Notes under the pieces: generated by a model
Database searches by the model: none
What the model was told of the DNA's origin: nothing
What the model saw: the letters and a program-made list of their open reading frames with translations, nothing else
From: Antedon mediterranea
Lineage: Eukaryota > Echinodermata > Crinoidea > Comatulida > Antedonidae
Direction of reading: 5' to 3'
Assembly (NCBI RefSeq): GCF_964355755.1
Contig: NC_092670.1
Location: 4,305,001 to 4,369,000, forward strand
DNA length: 64,000 nt
Made by a program: the position numbers and the translations under genes
In this document: positions 21,796 to 35,296 of the stretch, in pieces
How positions within the stretch are numbered: the first letter of the stretch is position 1
How the letters are laid out: each line of letters begins with the position of its first letter

Positions 21796-24700
21796 GTGGG
21801 ACGTCAATGACAAACCAAATGGAGAGAAATTAAAAACACAAAACTAGGATTGGATAATGCATGTTAGGAAGTTGGACAGAAAAACAACAAGTCTATGAAA
21901 GCCAACTATAGAAGACTTTAACAAAAGTCAAGAAATTATTACAAAATACAACAAACTGTATTACTAAATATGACGACGAGGAAATTTCCTCAGTTTTTTA
22001 AAACATCAATTTTGTAAACAAATACATCATATGAGCTTGTTTGTTTTGTTTAATTTGTATTTTTAATAATTATCTTATTTCCGCTCTAATTAATTTGCAT
22101 TGTTCTTTTTCTACCAATTTTATTTTGTACAAAAAAATATGTAATTGTACTTTGTGCAACTTCCTTTAATGCTATTCATATGTTGTAACAATTGTCTTAG
22201 AATTAGAGCAGGAATGTTTTTCATTATTTACGCCTACCTACCTTCCGTTTTATTGATACCAAAAAGAAACAATTTTTAGTTATTAGGGAAGATTGATAAA
22301 AGATATATTGTGTTTTTGTAATTTTTAGGTCAGTCGATGCATTTCAACAACACCAAAGAGAGCGCCACCATAAAAAGTGTCATCGTATTGTTTATTGTAT
22401 CAATGAGAATAATTGAAAACTAGTAGAAAACTTTTTTTTTTTTATAAAATTGTATCTTATTTTTTTATTTTAGGCAACTCTTCACAAGTTCTCGCTTTTT
22501 GGGTTTCGCCGCTCTTAATTGTATTTAATAATTATTAATTTATTAATTTAATTTTATCACAAACTTTGTACAAAAAGAAGAAAGAGAAATAAATGTTTTG
22601 AAATGAAAATAATGAAATGTGGTCCCTAAGGAACGGGATCCTAATAAAAGACAACATTAGGCCTGTATATCGTGATTTAATCGAATTAAAAAAAATTGAA
22701 AATTCATAATGCAAGTGAGTAACCTAAAATATGACTTTAAAATCCATAGGCCTATATACCAGTATCTTACAAAGTGCGCACCAATTTCTAAACTTAAGAT
22801 CAGTAGGCTTGCATGAGTATAATTTAGTTGACCCTTACAGTAGCTTATAGTGCATAATGTTCGCATGTTGGAAATGTTAGAAAGATGATGTATTGATGAC
22901 CGCAGCAGCTGATCTGTAAAAATGAGAAATCGTGAGAAAGTTATTTGGTTGAAAAGAATTATATATTACTGTATTTTGTTACGGTCAATTTCAATCCTGA
23001 TTTCTGGAAATGTGTGTTCTCTCAGTATTTAATCTTTCGGTTACCATATTCCTATGATATGTAGCGAGCGACCCACTCCTAATACCGTTCTTAATGGCAG
23101 AAAGAGACAACACAAATCTTTTTTTTATTTTCTAAAAAAAAAGTTATAGGCTTAGGCCCTTTCATCATTGTTTTTACTTCCAACACATTAATTGGTTGGT
23201 GAAGGATGTTATAAAAGTTTTGTATAAAGTATATGAAATATCGATAATTACAACAACAACAACATCTTTGTTAAAAGGTGATTTGACTTACTATATAAAA
23301 TAGTAAAGTAAGCCTAACGTACTTATTATTGTGTTAATGAACTCAAGCATTGTTTCAACACTCTTCGTTTCAACAAACACCAGGAAATATTCACAGCCGC
23401 GAATTTAAATAAAAATATGAGAAAATTAATATTTCCTTTATAAATCATTGAAGGAAGAAAAGGAAGCGTGCCTTTAGAATTATGATTTATTTGCATAGGA
23501 CTCACTGGGGAATGGTGTCTAACCCTCGCCGCCGGTCGCCGGTCATGATAAAATAAATGCTTTAAATAAGCCTACAATCCTTCAAATAAAATATTTACTG
23601 GCCATCTTTAAATATTTAAACAAGTTGCATCATAAGTATTTGAATAGTATTATTGATATAATATTATTAATATTGTCATTATCATTATTATATAATATTG
23701 TTTTTACGATAGGCCTACTTTGATTAATTAATTATTTTAATTATTTAATTCTGTTTATTTTATTTGTTTGATATTATATTAGAGATTTTTGTAATTATCG
23801 ATATAACTGCTTAAATGGTTAATTAATTAGATTAAAAATTAAATGTTTAAATATAAAACGAAATGTGTGTCCTGTGCAAAAAAAAGAAAAACACAAAATG
23901 AACGAGTTCCTTTGTTTGGCAATGATAATAATGAGACTTGTCCCCTAGCGATTTGATAGCACAAAAAAATTTCTTTGTTTGGGAAAAAAATTAGCATTAG
24001 GTACAATTAACATAATTACCTCTTCTGACACGTGACTTTTAAACGTTAGCAGCGCACAATAAGCGTGCTACGCATGGATGAAAAATCCAGTCTAGGTGGA
24101 GTTGATATACGGAACAAATAATCCATCTTCTCCTTTCCCGTATAAGATTCCAGAGTAATACATTATTAAATTTATAACGTGTGTCTTCTAGTTTTAACGA
24201 TTGTTTGTTTTAGGCCTATTTTCAAGTTTTATCAGCAATCAACCGTTCAGCATATTGGTGAGTTTATGTAGACATTATTTGTGCTTTAACCAATTATTAC
24301 TCAAACATTTACTGGTACTTTGTAATGCAGTAGTTGTAATTAAAATCCTCACATACAGGTTTAGGTGAAACTGTAATCTTAGCAAGCATGAGTATTTACA
24401 GGTATTCTACTCTTTTAGTTTATTCTAAATTACAATATCTTTTTTATATCTGTCTATTTTTTTTTATTGCTGAATTTAATCACTCAATCAAATTTCGGAG
24501 GTAAACATTTTTTTCTTTTATTGTGTTAATTTTAATTTTTTAATTAAATAGTGATTTTGTTTTTATTTTGGCAATGTTTAAGGGTTTTGTTTTATTTATT
24601 TAATAGTTTTGTTAAGCAATTATTCTAGGGCAAGGAAATACTTTTTTGGCTCCTCACGGTTCAAACGCACGACGTTTATGCTACTAATTACAAATTAACT

Positions 24701-24864
24701 TTGTTGAGTATTGTTTGCGGATGATCGTGCAAAGAGTATTACTTCTGGAATTCTGTTTAACAACAGACAAAATAGCGGCAAACGATCATAATGAAGTCAA
24801 CGATCTATGAGAGATTCGTCTGCCATCTGTCTTGCTATTTTGACTCAGTTCTACCATTTTTCTT

Positions 24865-25105
24865 ACCCTCGTTCCATACATTGTTTTATCATTTTCAGTA
24901 AATTATAGAATTTTACTTGTCTTCAATTATTCTATAATTCTAGACTCTGTAGGATGTGTATTTAAATTTAAATTTTCTGACAATACGTCGTTCCATAATT
25001 TTTTTTTTTTTCAATATACAGTAAATTAGAGAATTTTACTCATCTTCAATTATTCTGTAATTCTAGACTCTGGTGGCTACAATGTCTATTTAAATGTTAT
25101 TTTCC
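24865..25105. repeat. Tandem duplication, about 120-bp unit, 2 copies
   Basis: Two adjacent copies share CGTTCCATA, CAGTAAATTA.AGAATTTTAC and ATTCTAGACTCT at about 121-bp spacing. Non-coding. Confidence 0.7.
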
Positions 25106-25539
25106 CACAAACCAAAGAGTGAGTACAGTAAAATAAAGATGAATCGTAAAGTAAAGTGGCGTAGGTGAACCGTACCACCACGGAGGACGATGTAATATAG
25201 ATGATTCATAGACAAAAATAAACGATATATAAATGATATTTACTGTATGAAACCAGGGAAGAGTGAATCTTCCCTGATGAAATGAGTCACCAATTACATA
25301 AAAATACTAAACCAGTCTACTGGTAGGCATATTTTAAAGTTCAAATAATATAATTATTTTGTGGCAGTAATAATAAATAAAGTAAATCCTTCACTATGCC
25401 TCACTCATAAATCAAAATTTCTTAATTAATGGTAATTTTTATTTGAGCATAAAAGTATTTATAGATACTTATTTATAGTAATACTGTATCATAAAACTCC
25501 TCTCGAAAAAAAGCCCCCTCTGTGGTTTGTAAAAGTAAT

Positions 25540-25830
25540 CTCGAAAAGAAGAGTTATTATCTTGAAATCAAACCCCGCTTCAAGATAGACTGCATTTTAA
25601 TGCCAAAGGAATATAAATATATGAAGATGTTTTAATGACCTTGCAACCCTTAATGACCTTACAACCCTTAATTATCTCAAGAATCAAGAATCAAGAATCA
25701 TATAATATATTCATTCTATTGTTTGGTACGTTGATTGCATCTTCTTCTTGTCTGCTTCGAGAATTTCAAAACTTACAGCATTCATTTCGAGAAGAAGCCT
25801 TCTTCAGCTTGGAAAAGTAATTTCGAAAAG
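25540..25830. repeat. Dispersed repeat family Z, copy 1
   Basis: Contains AAGATAGACTG, AATGACCTTACAA and TTGATTGCATCTTCTT in the same order as 60835-61045, plus repeated TCGAAAAGAAGCCC words also seen near 50000. Probably an old interspersed element. Confidence 0.5.
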
Positions 25831-28128
25831 AAGCCCAGCAAAGAGTTTTTTTAAGAGAAGCCCATGGGTTTTACGTTAGTATTTCAGAAACTTCCTATGA
25901 TTAATGATAAATAATGTTTTAATATAGTAGATTTAAAAAGCTCAGATATCTGCGTTTTCTGGGTCTAGGAAACTCAGATACTGCATGTATAATTATATCC
26001 GAGTTTTCTAGATCCGAGTTTGCTGAACACCTCCAGCACCGCTTTAGACCAAAGCAACCAGCTCGCAATGGGTGTGTGTTATAACGTCATGCCAGAATAA
26101 ATTATTGCGGCCCTTTCTTTAATATTGTTATAGCCTACCGGTGTTATTATACAGTTTTAATTTCTGTAATTTGTATTTTTAGTTTTGAAATTAAATTAAT
26201 TTTTAACATTTAACAGTACCACTGAACTTTTGATAGCGAAACAAGGCGTTGATAGTATTGTGTTTCTGTACTTTACTATAGTTCACAAAGTTGCAATGTG
26301 TGGTATCAATAATTAATTTTCAAAGTACTATTAATGATGTTTAAAAGATTACCACTTCATGAGTCATAGTGAATTTATTTCCTCTGTCTTAAGTGCTTTC
26401 GAAACAAACACTATGAATTGTTTCCAGATGTTATAGTTCTGGAAAATGATACTTCGATTTGAAAATTGCAAAATTATTAGACTTAAAGGAAATGTCTTCA
26501 TAAATCTTGACAAAACAAACGCAATGAATACGGTAAGACAAGACACCACTTTTAAATCATATACATTTTTCCATAGCCAATCAATAGCCTCAACATTGAG
26601 AAATGTTTCTCAGTAGACATCGGCCAGATTGCGTTTTTTGAAGCAATTCAAAAGTGATAATATATTCTTGTTATAGAATTTGAATAATGATCTTTACAAA
26701 ACAAGGTGAATGTGCTAATGATCTCTATCAAAGCGTATGAACGGCATACTAAAATAAATTTATAAAGTATCAAATCACCACAACTAAGTTTGTAAAAACT
26801 TGTATACATGTTCAAATCGAGGATTGTTACGCAATTCTCACACTAAATCTAAGGTAGACCTATACATATTAAAATTAGTTCGTAGACCTCTCAACTGGCC
26901 TTTAGCTAACACTTAATAAAATTTAATTAATCAATTTTGAATTGTGCAATAATCCGACAGATCATCCCATATCCTATACTTCAGCGTATTGGTAATTTGT
27001 CCATAATACAGCATAAACACAACACATCAATATTGTGTAGTCTTTAATCTAGCCTTGACCCACTTGAACTCTTTATGATACTTCTTATTAAATCATAAAA
27101 CTGGAATTATAAGGGTTAAAAACTCCGGGTAAGAATATAATATTATGCGACGTCTAGGTTGGGAGAGATCAGGTGACTGCTTTGCACAGTTAAAGTTTAT
27201 TTACCATTATTTCAATGTTATTTAATAGCAGTATAACAGCAGTGTATACTGCATATTTAGAAACTTTAATAGTTTGATTCTTATTCAACCAAAATTACTA
27301 TAATTATAATCAGGACAATAATGAATATTGTATAGGCCTAAGTAAGTTAGTTGAGTGATAGGAGACATCAATGAGGCAGAACCGAGTCCGCATTTTTATC
27401 CATTCAACGAATATAAAACATTCAATAATTGGATCTATAACACGCCTACTATTCTAAAGTAAACTTTTAATTAAAATAATCGACCGCGAATCCATCTTGA
27501 ATCAAATGCAACTATTCAAAAATGCGGTGCTTTATTTTTACCCGCAGAACTAAATATTCGATATTCGCATTGTTTTTCAGCTATTGCTTCGTTAACCGTG
27601 CAATAGAGCCGTTTGATAGAACTTTATGAAATAGAACTATAACCAAGTAGATGCAGTTATTGAAAAATGTGATTATTAATAGGCGTTATTTGATAACCTT
27701 AAATCGTTGGATTTTTCAATCATAACAGAGTATGATGATCGAAAGAACATTATTTTGTATAAATTATATCTTGTAATTATTTTATAATACACCACGATAT
27801 ACAGATACCGGAATAATATTGTATACCAATACATTGCCAATTAAATTTTATTTATTTTTTCTTTGTTGTAGGTGTGTTGAATTAATAGGTACCTAGATTC
27901 TTCGATCAATAATAACCGGATATATTGTGTGGACATCAAACACCAATAGCATTCATTCAAGGTGAACAGGAGTATTGAACTCTATTGCACAGGAAACTAT
28001 AAAACGTCTTGAATAAAAAAGCTCGAACATTACGGTTAGGTCAGCCAGTTTATACTTAACACCTTCTTTGAGTATTTGAAATAAATAACTTATTTACTGT
28101 TTACCAGCAAAACAGATGTAACAACATC

Positions 28129-29196
28129 ATGACGGCAAATTTAACAAATATAACCCAACTCAAAAAATGTACGATGCCTGATATTTATGAAAGTGATGTT
28201 GCAGATAGTAAAACTGCTTTAAAGGGAATATTCATATCACTCGTTATCATCTGTGTCTTGATCGTTTTTGGAAACACAGTAGTTGTTTCCACATTTCTTC
28301 ACTACCGTAAACTTCGTAGGCCAAGAAATATCTTTGTTTTCAACCTCGCTCTGACGGATTTGTCTGCCGGATTAATGATGCCTATTCAAGTATTGGTTGG
28401 TGCATCGGTAACTGACGCTATTGGTTCCACTTTTGTTGTCATTTCTCTTCTAACCGTTCTTGCAATTGCCGTAGAGCGATTTATTATCATAGTTGTGGCA
28501 CCAACTAAGCACAGGGATATTGTTACCAAGCGGGGAGTGATCACTACATGTGTTTGTTTCTGGGTGATTCCACTCGCAATTATCGTTCCATTTTCATCGT
28601 ACACAGAGGCATATATCCTCATTGTGTTGAACCTTGGACCATGGCTTATGATATTTGTGTCAATAGCTGTTGTCATTCTTTATGGCGCGATATTTATAAA
28701 GATCAGGCGACACGAGCGAAGAATGAGAGGAAAATCTGGAAGTAAGCGAAATGAATTACGCGAAGCAGAGCGCGTAGTAAAGGCATTTGCGTTGATTGTT
28801 GCCCTCTTTTCTGCATGTTGGTTACCATGGGCAATCGAAGCTCTTCGTATAAACTTCTCACTTTATATAATCACACATGAAGCAAGATGTTTTCGAGGGA
28901 CAGTGGCCTTTTATGTATGTCTCTGTATTGGTCTGCTAAACTCTGCACTCAATCCATTGGCCTACTGGTGGCGACTACCAGATTTTAGACAGGGTGTTGT
29001 CAAGTTAATTCATACTGCTTTACCTTGTTACGAAACACCAGAACCGTTTGGATCACACTCGCAAAAAAGCGACAAATTTCCAGACTCTAGTCGGAGAGAT
29101 GATGGACTTCTTAATATTAGCAAAGACATTTCTCATGGTAGATCTGTAGCCGGACCATCACATTGTATCAATACTAACGGCACTGCTAAGCGCTGA
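28129..29196 (+). CDS. Class A (rhodopsin-like) GPCR, MECA-like, lacking ECL1 and the conserved disulfide
   Basis: Single-exon ORF of 355 residues with three NxT/NxS-type sites at the start and seven membrane spans. Seen motifs: N49 in TM1 (GNT), LALTD with D77 in TM2, ERF (R117) in place of DRY in TM3, W145 in TM4, CWLP at 230-233 in TM6, NSALNPLAY at 271-279 in TM7, then a basic helix 8 and C300 as a possible palmitoylation site. D77 to R117 is only 40 residues (52 in rhodopsin), so the TM2 end and first extracellular loop are shortened and no Cys 3.25 exists. TM4 to TM5 is also short, with no loop-2 cysteine and no TM5 proline. Spacing from W145 to Y185 resembles melanocortin receptors. 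The ligand is unknown. The upstream AG at 27871 suggests a 5' UTR intron. Confidence 0.93.
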   Translation: MTANLTNITQLKKCTMPDIYESDVADSKTALKGIFISLVIICVLIVFGNTVVVSTFLHYRKLRRPRNIFVFNLALTDLSAGLMMPIQVLVGASVTDAIGSTFVVISLLTVLAIAVERFIIIVVAPTKHRDIVTKRGVITTCVCFWVIPLAIIVPFSSYTEAYILIVLNLGPWLMIFVSIAVVILYGAIFIKIRRHERRMRGKSGSKRNELREAERVVKAFALIVALFSACWLPWAIEALRINFSLYIITHEARCFRGTVAFYVCLCIGLLNSALNPLAYWWRLPDFRQGVVKLIHTALPCYETPEPFGSHSQKSDKFPDSSRRDDGLLNISKDISHGRSVAGPSHCINTNGTAKR

Positions 29197-32100
29197 ACAG
29201 TCACTTTATTAGCAGCCGATTACCATTACTGGTACCTGAAAGTACGCCTGCAGTCGCCAAGTACCATCATTTTATAATTTAACACAAACAATTATTAACA
29301 TTCCATTAGAAATTCCATAATTTGCAAAACAGAAGAAGAAACTGCAATTATTTCACACCATGGTCTGCTGGTAATAATGCCCACTCTGACTAGCAACTAT
29401 TTAGGAATAACAACATACCATAAGTACCTAGAACCAAGGAATTAAAAACAGAAAGTTAAAGTGTGAAGACCGGGAGGAGATGTTTAGAATGGGCTGTTGT
29501 TCCGCATTTAATCACTACTTTCAAACAATTCATTAACTGTGTACAGTTGGAATACGATAGACTTAATTAATCAAACTTTTTTCTTTTTCTAATCAAAACA
29601 TAAAGTTTAGATATGTATATTTAGTAGGCTTAGATCAAACATATCTTAGAAGAACTTCATAACTTGTTTTTACCATTACTTTATTATTTCTCTTTGAACT
29701 TTTTAATTGAGTTACATAGTACAATATTTGATCTATTGTAAGTCCATGCTAATGGTGCATCGAACCTTCAGTACCCTATGGCTGTTGGATAATAAACAAT
29801 ATTTTGTGTAATGAAATGACATACATTGTACAGATTGGTAGAGGCTAAAATTTGCCATTGAAGTACCGGTAGGCAAGTTTGGGTTTTTACAGTTGTATAA
29901 AACGTGTATGTAGCAGCATAATTATTATGTCTTGTGTGCACAATCTGCATCCTTGAACTTCTTAGGCCTATATAAATGTATATTTAAGATGTTTTGCAAT
30001 TCACTGCCACTTTAACCTCTTGTTTCTGTCGGGAAGATCATAAATTAACCAAATGTGTTACCAAAAGTAATTGATAATTGAAACATCGCAAAATGCAATA
30101 ATTTAAAAGCAAAAATAAGTGAAGTTGTGAGAAAATTTATGAAGAATGGAAATGGGTTGTTGAATCTATCGAAATCGAACAAAACACCGAATAATACACA
30201 CCAAAATACAATAATAGCCAAATGTTGTTGATACGTATTATGTAATTAATCAATTGGTGATATCATCGTAAAAATGATAATATTCAGTACTTTGCAAATT
30301 GTGAGTCATCGGGAGAGAAATATAGGCGTGGCTCAGCTCTATTCTACTTCTCCTCAGCTGAATGCAAATCATTCCATTCTTTATATTTTCTACTTTGTCA
30401 AGTTTTGAAATGTAAATCGTTTTTGGATAATCGCAATCGTAAATGTACTGTAAATATTGTGTTATTGTGTTGTTCAATTGTTATTTTTAATAAATTGTAA
30501 AATAGCAACAAACGTGTATATTATAATATTATACTTGTATCGTCGTCTCACACCTGCCTAACTAGTGTGCTGTATAAACTCATCAACAAGTGTTTCTCTT
30601 TATCTTTTACCAAAAATTAATCTATCTATCTTAATGCGTCACTCTAAAATGTAATGTTAGAAGTTACAAATTAATAATGCAATGTTCTATTCTAGGCCTA
30701 AATCTATATTATTAATTTTGTTTAAAAGTATGCACTTAAAGAACACGTGTATAGGATTTAATAAACACACTATCACACGAAGAACGTAACAATCAACTAT
30801 TGAACAAACGTAATAATTCCTTTTTTTTAGGTGAGGTTGGAACATATAAAATGTTGGTTTTTGATAGAATGCATAAAAAACTAACTATACGATCTCCAAA
30901 GCACGACACAGGTCGCACGTTTAGTTTATTGACGGTGTTTGATGGTTGTGAAGGACGGATGAATCGGGGCACGAAATAAACACCCCAAACGGACGATTAA
31001 CGACGTATGGTATCAAAACAGCACACTTTCAGGAAACAACGCGTCTTCGTATCTCTGCGTTTTCAGAAATTTGCCAAAACTTGTGTTGAAATGTACATTA
31101 TTCCTCATAATAAATTCAGTATCAAACAATAATATATTTTATCACAACTTTTGATCTAATCCATGTGAAGGACAAGCATAAAACGGTAATTTAGGACGTT
31201 ATTAACAATTACGACCGACTTGATTTACAAAATACGACAGCTTACTTTATTACAAAATGCAAAAGTTGTTACAAAATACGACCATTTATTATTACAAAAT
31301 ATGATTTAACAAGCGTTAATATTAATGTAGTACTGTACATAGAAAGATGCCCTTTACTTTCTATAGTTTATGCCATCCGGTCAGTTTTTTTGTTTTGCAC
31401 AATTGGATCTTGTCACACGGTTGGTGGGTTAGTTAAGGTTGTCAATACTTGTAAGCACGCCAAACAGTCGTAATATCGATCGTTTTGCTTCGGCCTATTT
31501 TTAAAATTTGTTTTTATTGTTTATATTGTTTCGGAAAAAAAACACGGAATAACTTATTTTCTAAGAAAAGTTTCTACTGTTTTAGGCCTAAGATTTTCTT
31601 CTTTTTTTTAAATCCCATCAATGAACACATATCATACATCTAAATCATACAACATTCCGTAATTCTGTCGAGCGCGCGAGTCTTTTTTTTTTACATTTCA
31701 TTTTTCCTCCTACAAGGTATTAAGTATATTACCGCCGGTACACTTGTGGTTGACTCCACAAGGTTGTATTGTATTATACCGGTAGTGAAAACAGTAAGAC
31801 ACTTTACCCGTTTCGCATTAACGAGATATCCGCATTTCCCTGAGATATGCAATACCTTACAAAATGAATTTGCGCTTTTTAATCCAAGGAACACGCAGGT
31901 GTGGCAATTCAAAGTTCATCTGTACTACCTGAATTATGTAGGGCTGGTAGGCTTATGTGAAGTGAGTGCGGATCCTTACCATTCGCATGTTCTCTATGGA
32001 AAGCTTAGTTGCGTGCCATACACACTATGACTTTTCATCCCTCCCCCAGACGGTTTATTGTACACATGGCGGAACGAGCTGGTGTTGAAGGAACCCATGT

Positions 32101-32908
32101 GTAGTCTATGGTGTTGAATTGTTGACATGGATGTCATACACAGCCTTAGCATAGGTGACATTAATAATGACAGTAGTAGTGGAGTACTCCCAAATGTAGA
32201 TACCCCATTCTCTGCAGCTCTCATCCAGGATAAGTGCTACTTGATCTCTCCCGTCGGCTTTTGGTTTTCGACGGTCCCATGTGCCTCGCGGTGGTTGGCT
32301 CATTTCAGTTTTAGTCTATTAGTATTATAGTCATTTGTGTTGTTTAATGTCAGTTTCATTTATGTTGGTCATTGCTCACGTCTGGTGCTGCTCGGTATTA
32401 TTGTTGTGACGTCTAGTCTTTTGTGGTACGCAATGACTTATTTGCATATTTTCCACCTGTGTTTTGGTTGAAATAGACGAGGTAATTGTAAAGGTTGTGC
32501 AAACGAAATGAATAAAATGAATGACAGGCAGTGATTAAAAACTAGTTGTCCCAAATATCTAAGGTAGGCCTATATATTATATTTGTCGGTCGATGTTTCT
32601 ACATGATTCATTGTTGTACCGTTGCATGTGTTGAGAGTGAATTAGGTTTTTAAACATTTCCTTTGTTATGGTCTTTTTCTGTTTTCTGTTTTCAGTGTAA
32701 CTAAGGTCTATAATACCTAATCAGGAAATTAGTTGTATGTACTATTTATGTATAATCAATATGTTGTATTATGTCACCCCTTTCCTTTAGTCGGACTAGC
32801 CCATCTGTTAAGACCAATTTTATTAGCGGATATAATCGGGCCAATCGAGCATTCATGCTGGTTGCGCATTTTTCACGAGTATAATATTAATACGTTTGCG
32901 CATGCATT

Positions 32909-33072
32909 AAGGGTCTTTCACACATGTTTCGGCACGGTTCCGGTCCGGCGAATGTTTCGTTTTCACGACGCTATGCACCAAATTGATATGCGTGTAGCCG
33001 CGTGAAAACGAAATATCTTCGATTGGATTTTCCGGCGCCGCACCGGAACGGAACATGTTTGAAAGACCCTTT
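32909..33072. mobile_element. MITE family B, copy 1
   Basis: About 164 bp, almost palindromic: AAGGGTCTTTCACACATGTT at the left and the complement GTTTGAAAGACCCTTT at the right, with internal CGTTTTCACG inverted pairs. A second copy lies at 42831-42984. Confidence 0.85.
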
Positions 33073-33704
33073 AAAGACCCTTTAGTCAACGCTTTCGAAT
33101 CTCGAATAATTTCACCTAGTGAAAAACAGGCTTTATAATTAGATGGATGACTCCATTTCCTATTTTGTTGTGCAATTTAATATTCAGTCTCCGTCAAAAA
33201 AATGAAAATCGGCGCTATCCTATTTAGTTTTCTTTGTTCAATTTATAGCAAATATGAGTCATATTTTTACTAGGCGTTCAAGCATTACTGTATAGAAAAA
33301 AAACCTGACTACTATACTGTATATCATTCATCATATAGGGTGTGGTTTAATTATCTGAATCACAAAGACTTAAATCAGCCACTATCGTATAAATGAATAA
33401 ATGCAGCAGACACATTAGTTATTTAATGTTCGACATTATCCTATAATATTAAGTAGTGAGTCACTTTCATAAAAATAAAATATAATAAATACGTACAAAA
33501 ACAACAAGTACATTTCTAATAGGCATAATAATAGTCCCTGTGGCAGGGGGATTACCACCTATCTGATAGACCAGTGGTTCATTTACTATTGGTAATACAT
33601 GGCCATGTGCGGGACAAAGTAATAAAAGTGAAGCTTGTATTTCGATGTCTACAGCATGATTAGGGAGATTAAGTTTGTCTCATGTATAGATCTTGCAAAA
33701 ATAT

Positions 33705-33840
33705 AAAAAAAAGTTTGCAGATACCTAATGAAGATTACGAAGAAAATATTGCTATCCTTATACTATGTACAGGTATATATTTTGAAACACTATGTATACA
33801 ACGTGGTGCCCACTAGGACGCAGCCTATTCATGTATTCAA
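33705..33840. repeat. Dispersed repeat family W, copy 1
   Basis: Shares GATTACGAAGAAAAT, ACTATGTACAGGTATATA and ACACTATGTATA with 34478-34640, in the same orientation and about 780 bp apart. Copy 1 also carries a diverged end of the 34599 MITE (GGTGCCCACTAGGACGCA). Confidence 0.6.
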
Positions 33841-34477
33841 AAATAAAAACATAGAAATATATAAAATGGACAATCAACACATTTAATTAGGCCTATAATA
33901 CAAACAACAGCAGCTACTGCAATACAAATTAATAAAACAAGACATAGTGATTCGTAGTTTATTGTTTTGTTCTAAATTATTTTCTTTAAAAAAATATACA
34001 TTTATATTTCATGTTAATCAGAATTCAATACAATATTAACAATAAAATATACTAAATATAAAAACACCAGATATATAGATGGTAATACATAGATTTACAA
34101 TTATTAAAAGATATCAAGATTATAAAAATCAAGGTGAAACAACATTATTATGCGGCATAAAAAGTATAAATTTTAAATATATTATTCAATTTTAGAGTAC
34201 AACTAAACAAACATATTAATATATTCTTTCAAAATGTACACATTTTCATAATTTGATTAAAAATTAATGATATCATCAGAAATTATGATAGGCCTACAGT
34301 TACTTATTATTATTACTACATTTTCCAACAACAAAATGGCGATCCTCCGCAAGACCTGTTAGCCTTCATATTGCTTCTCGAAAAACATTCAGCATTGAGT
34401 TTTGCTTTTCATGTCTATAATCTATATTGATTGGTGATTGTGAAGTTTATTTGGAACAATATATTTGCCAGAAAGAG

Positions 34478-34640
34478 AAAGTTTGTAGGTACCTAATCAA
34501 TTTTAGGGAAAGAAAATGAGGTGATGATTACGAAGAAAATCTTGTTATCGTTAATACTATGTACAGGTATATACGTGAAAACACTATGTATAAAACGTGG
34601 TTCCCACCATGACGCAGAGTATTCATGAACATGTATACAG
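34478..34640. repeat. Dispersed repeat family W, copy 2
   Basis: Direct-repeat partner of 33705-33840. Its right part runs into the small MITE at 34599. Confidence 0.6.
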
Positions 34641-34752
34641 TGGGGACACAGTTTTTTGTTGTGCGTACGTCACAACAGTGATGATGAATCATAAATTGCG
34701 TTGCGTCGATTACGTTGCATTGAGGAAGAATTTCCCTCTAGTGGGAACCAAA
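34599..34752. mobile_element. Short MITE with TGGTTCCCAC ends
   Basis: Left TGGTTCCCACCATGACGCA and right TAGTGGGAACCA are inverted over about 12 bp. The 154-bp interior includes GTTGCGTCGATTACG and ACGTCACAACAGTG but no ORF. Confidence 0.6.
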
Positions 34753-35296
34753 ATTATAGGCGTGTTTTAATATTTGAGTAAAAAGTAAAAAAAATTTGAG
34801 CAAAGTAAAAATAGCATCTTGGACTTGCATTATAAACCTTTAAAGTTCTTATATATCACTCTATGCTATAATTTTAAATTTATTATTTCATTTCTGTGTT
34901 CATCTTGAATTAAAACATTTATGTTTGTGTGAATTGAGGAATTAAGTAATCCCTTTATTATTATTATTATTTATCATTTTAATCTAGTTTCAAGAAGATT
35001 AAAACCATAAGATTATGAAAACCATCTTATATATTATGTATAGTGTATAAAAATTATCTTAAACTTTTGGTTATATATTCTGTATATTATTTATTTATAT
35101 GCATTGTTTACCACACAAGAAAAACAAAGAATAAAATAATTTGAAAAAATGAAATATAATTTTTATGTTGATTGAACAAAGTACACAGTTTGACAAATGA
35201 TGTTGTAGGCCTCATTAAATGATCCTTACAATCCCAACACCTAAATGCAAAGATATGTATTTTACAAATGCTGCTGTAGTGTTATTAATGCTGTCA

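Larger units (their letters stand above)
18673..28128. other. Intergenic region between polycystin-like gene and GPCR
   Basis: About 9.5 kb, strongly AT-rich, with no ORF that resembles a known family and no convincing exon. It holds the repeats listed separately (19095, 20584, 21409, 24865, 25540). Part of the right end probably belongs to the GPCR 5' region: a good acceptor (pyrimidine run then TTGTAG) ends at 27871. Confidence 0.5.
29197..35296. other. Intergenic region between GPCR and the NOSTRIN 3' end
   Basis: The first clear AATAAA after the GPCR stop is at 29791-29796. The minus-strand signal for NOSTRIN (TTTATT on +) lies at 35090-35095, about 200 bp beyond its stop. Short ORFs at 31700-32300 on both strands resemble no family I know. 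The rest is AT-rich with the repeats listed. Confidence 0.45.

Noticed and set aside
22320-22520. Possible exon between AG at 22329 and following sequence
   Set aside because: No frame gives a recognisable or sustained protein segment.
28386-28676. ORF antisense to the GPCR
   Set aside because: A shadow of the GPCR coding sequence.
31691-32330. Cluster of 65-94-codon ORFs on both strands in a less AT-rich patch
   Set aside because: No family resemblance, overlapping in opposite strands, no splice-consistent extension; at most an old element fragment.
33705-34640. LTR retrotransposon suggested by direct repeats about 780 bp apart
   Set aside because: Repeats are diverged, no TG..CA ends, primer site or coding interior between them; two copies of a dispersed repeat explain it.
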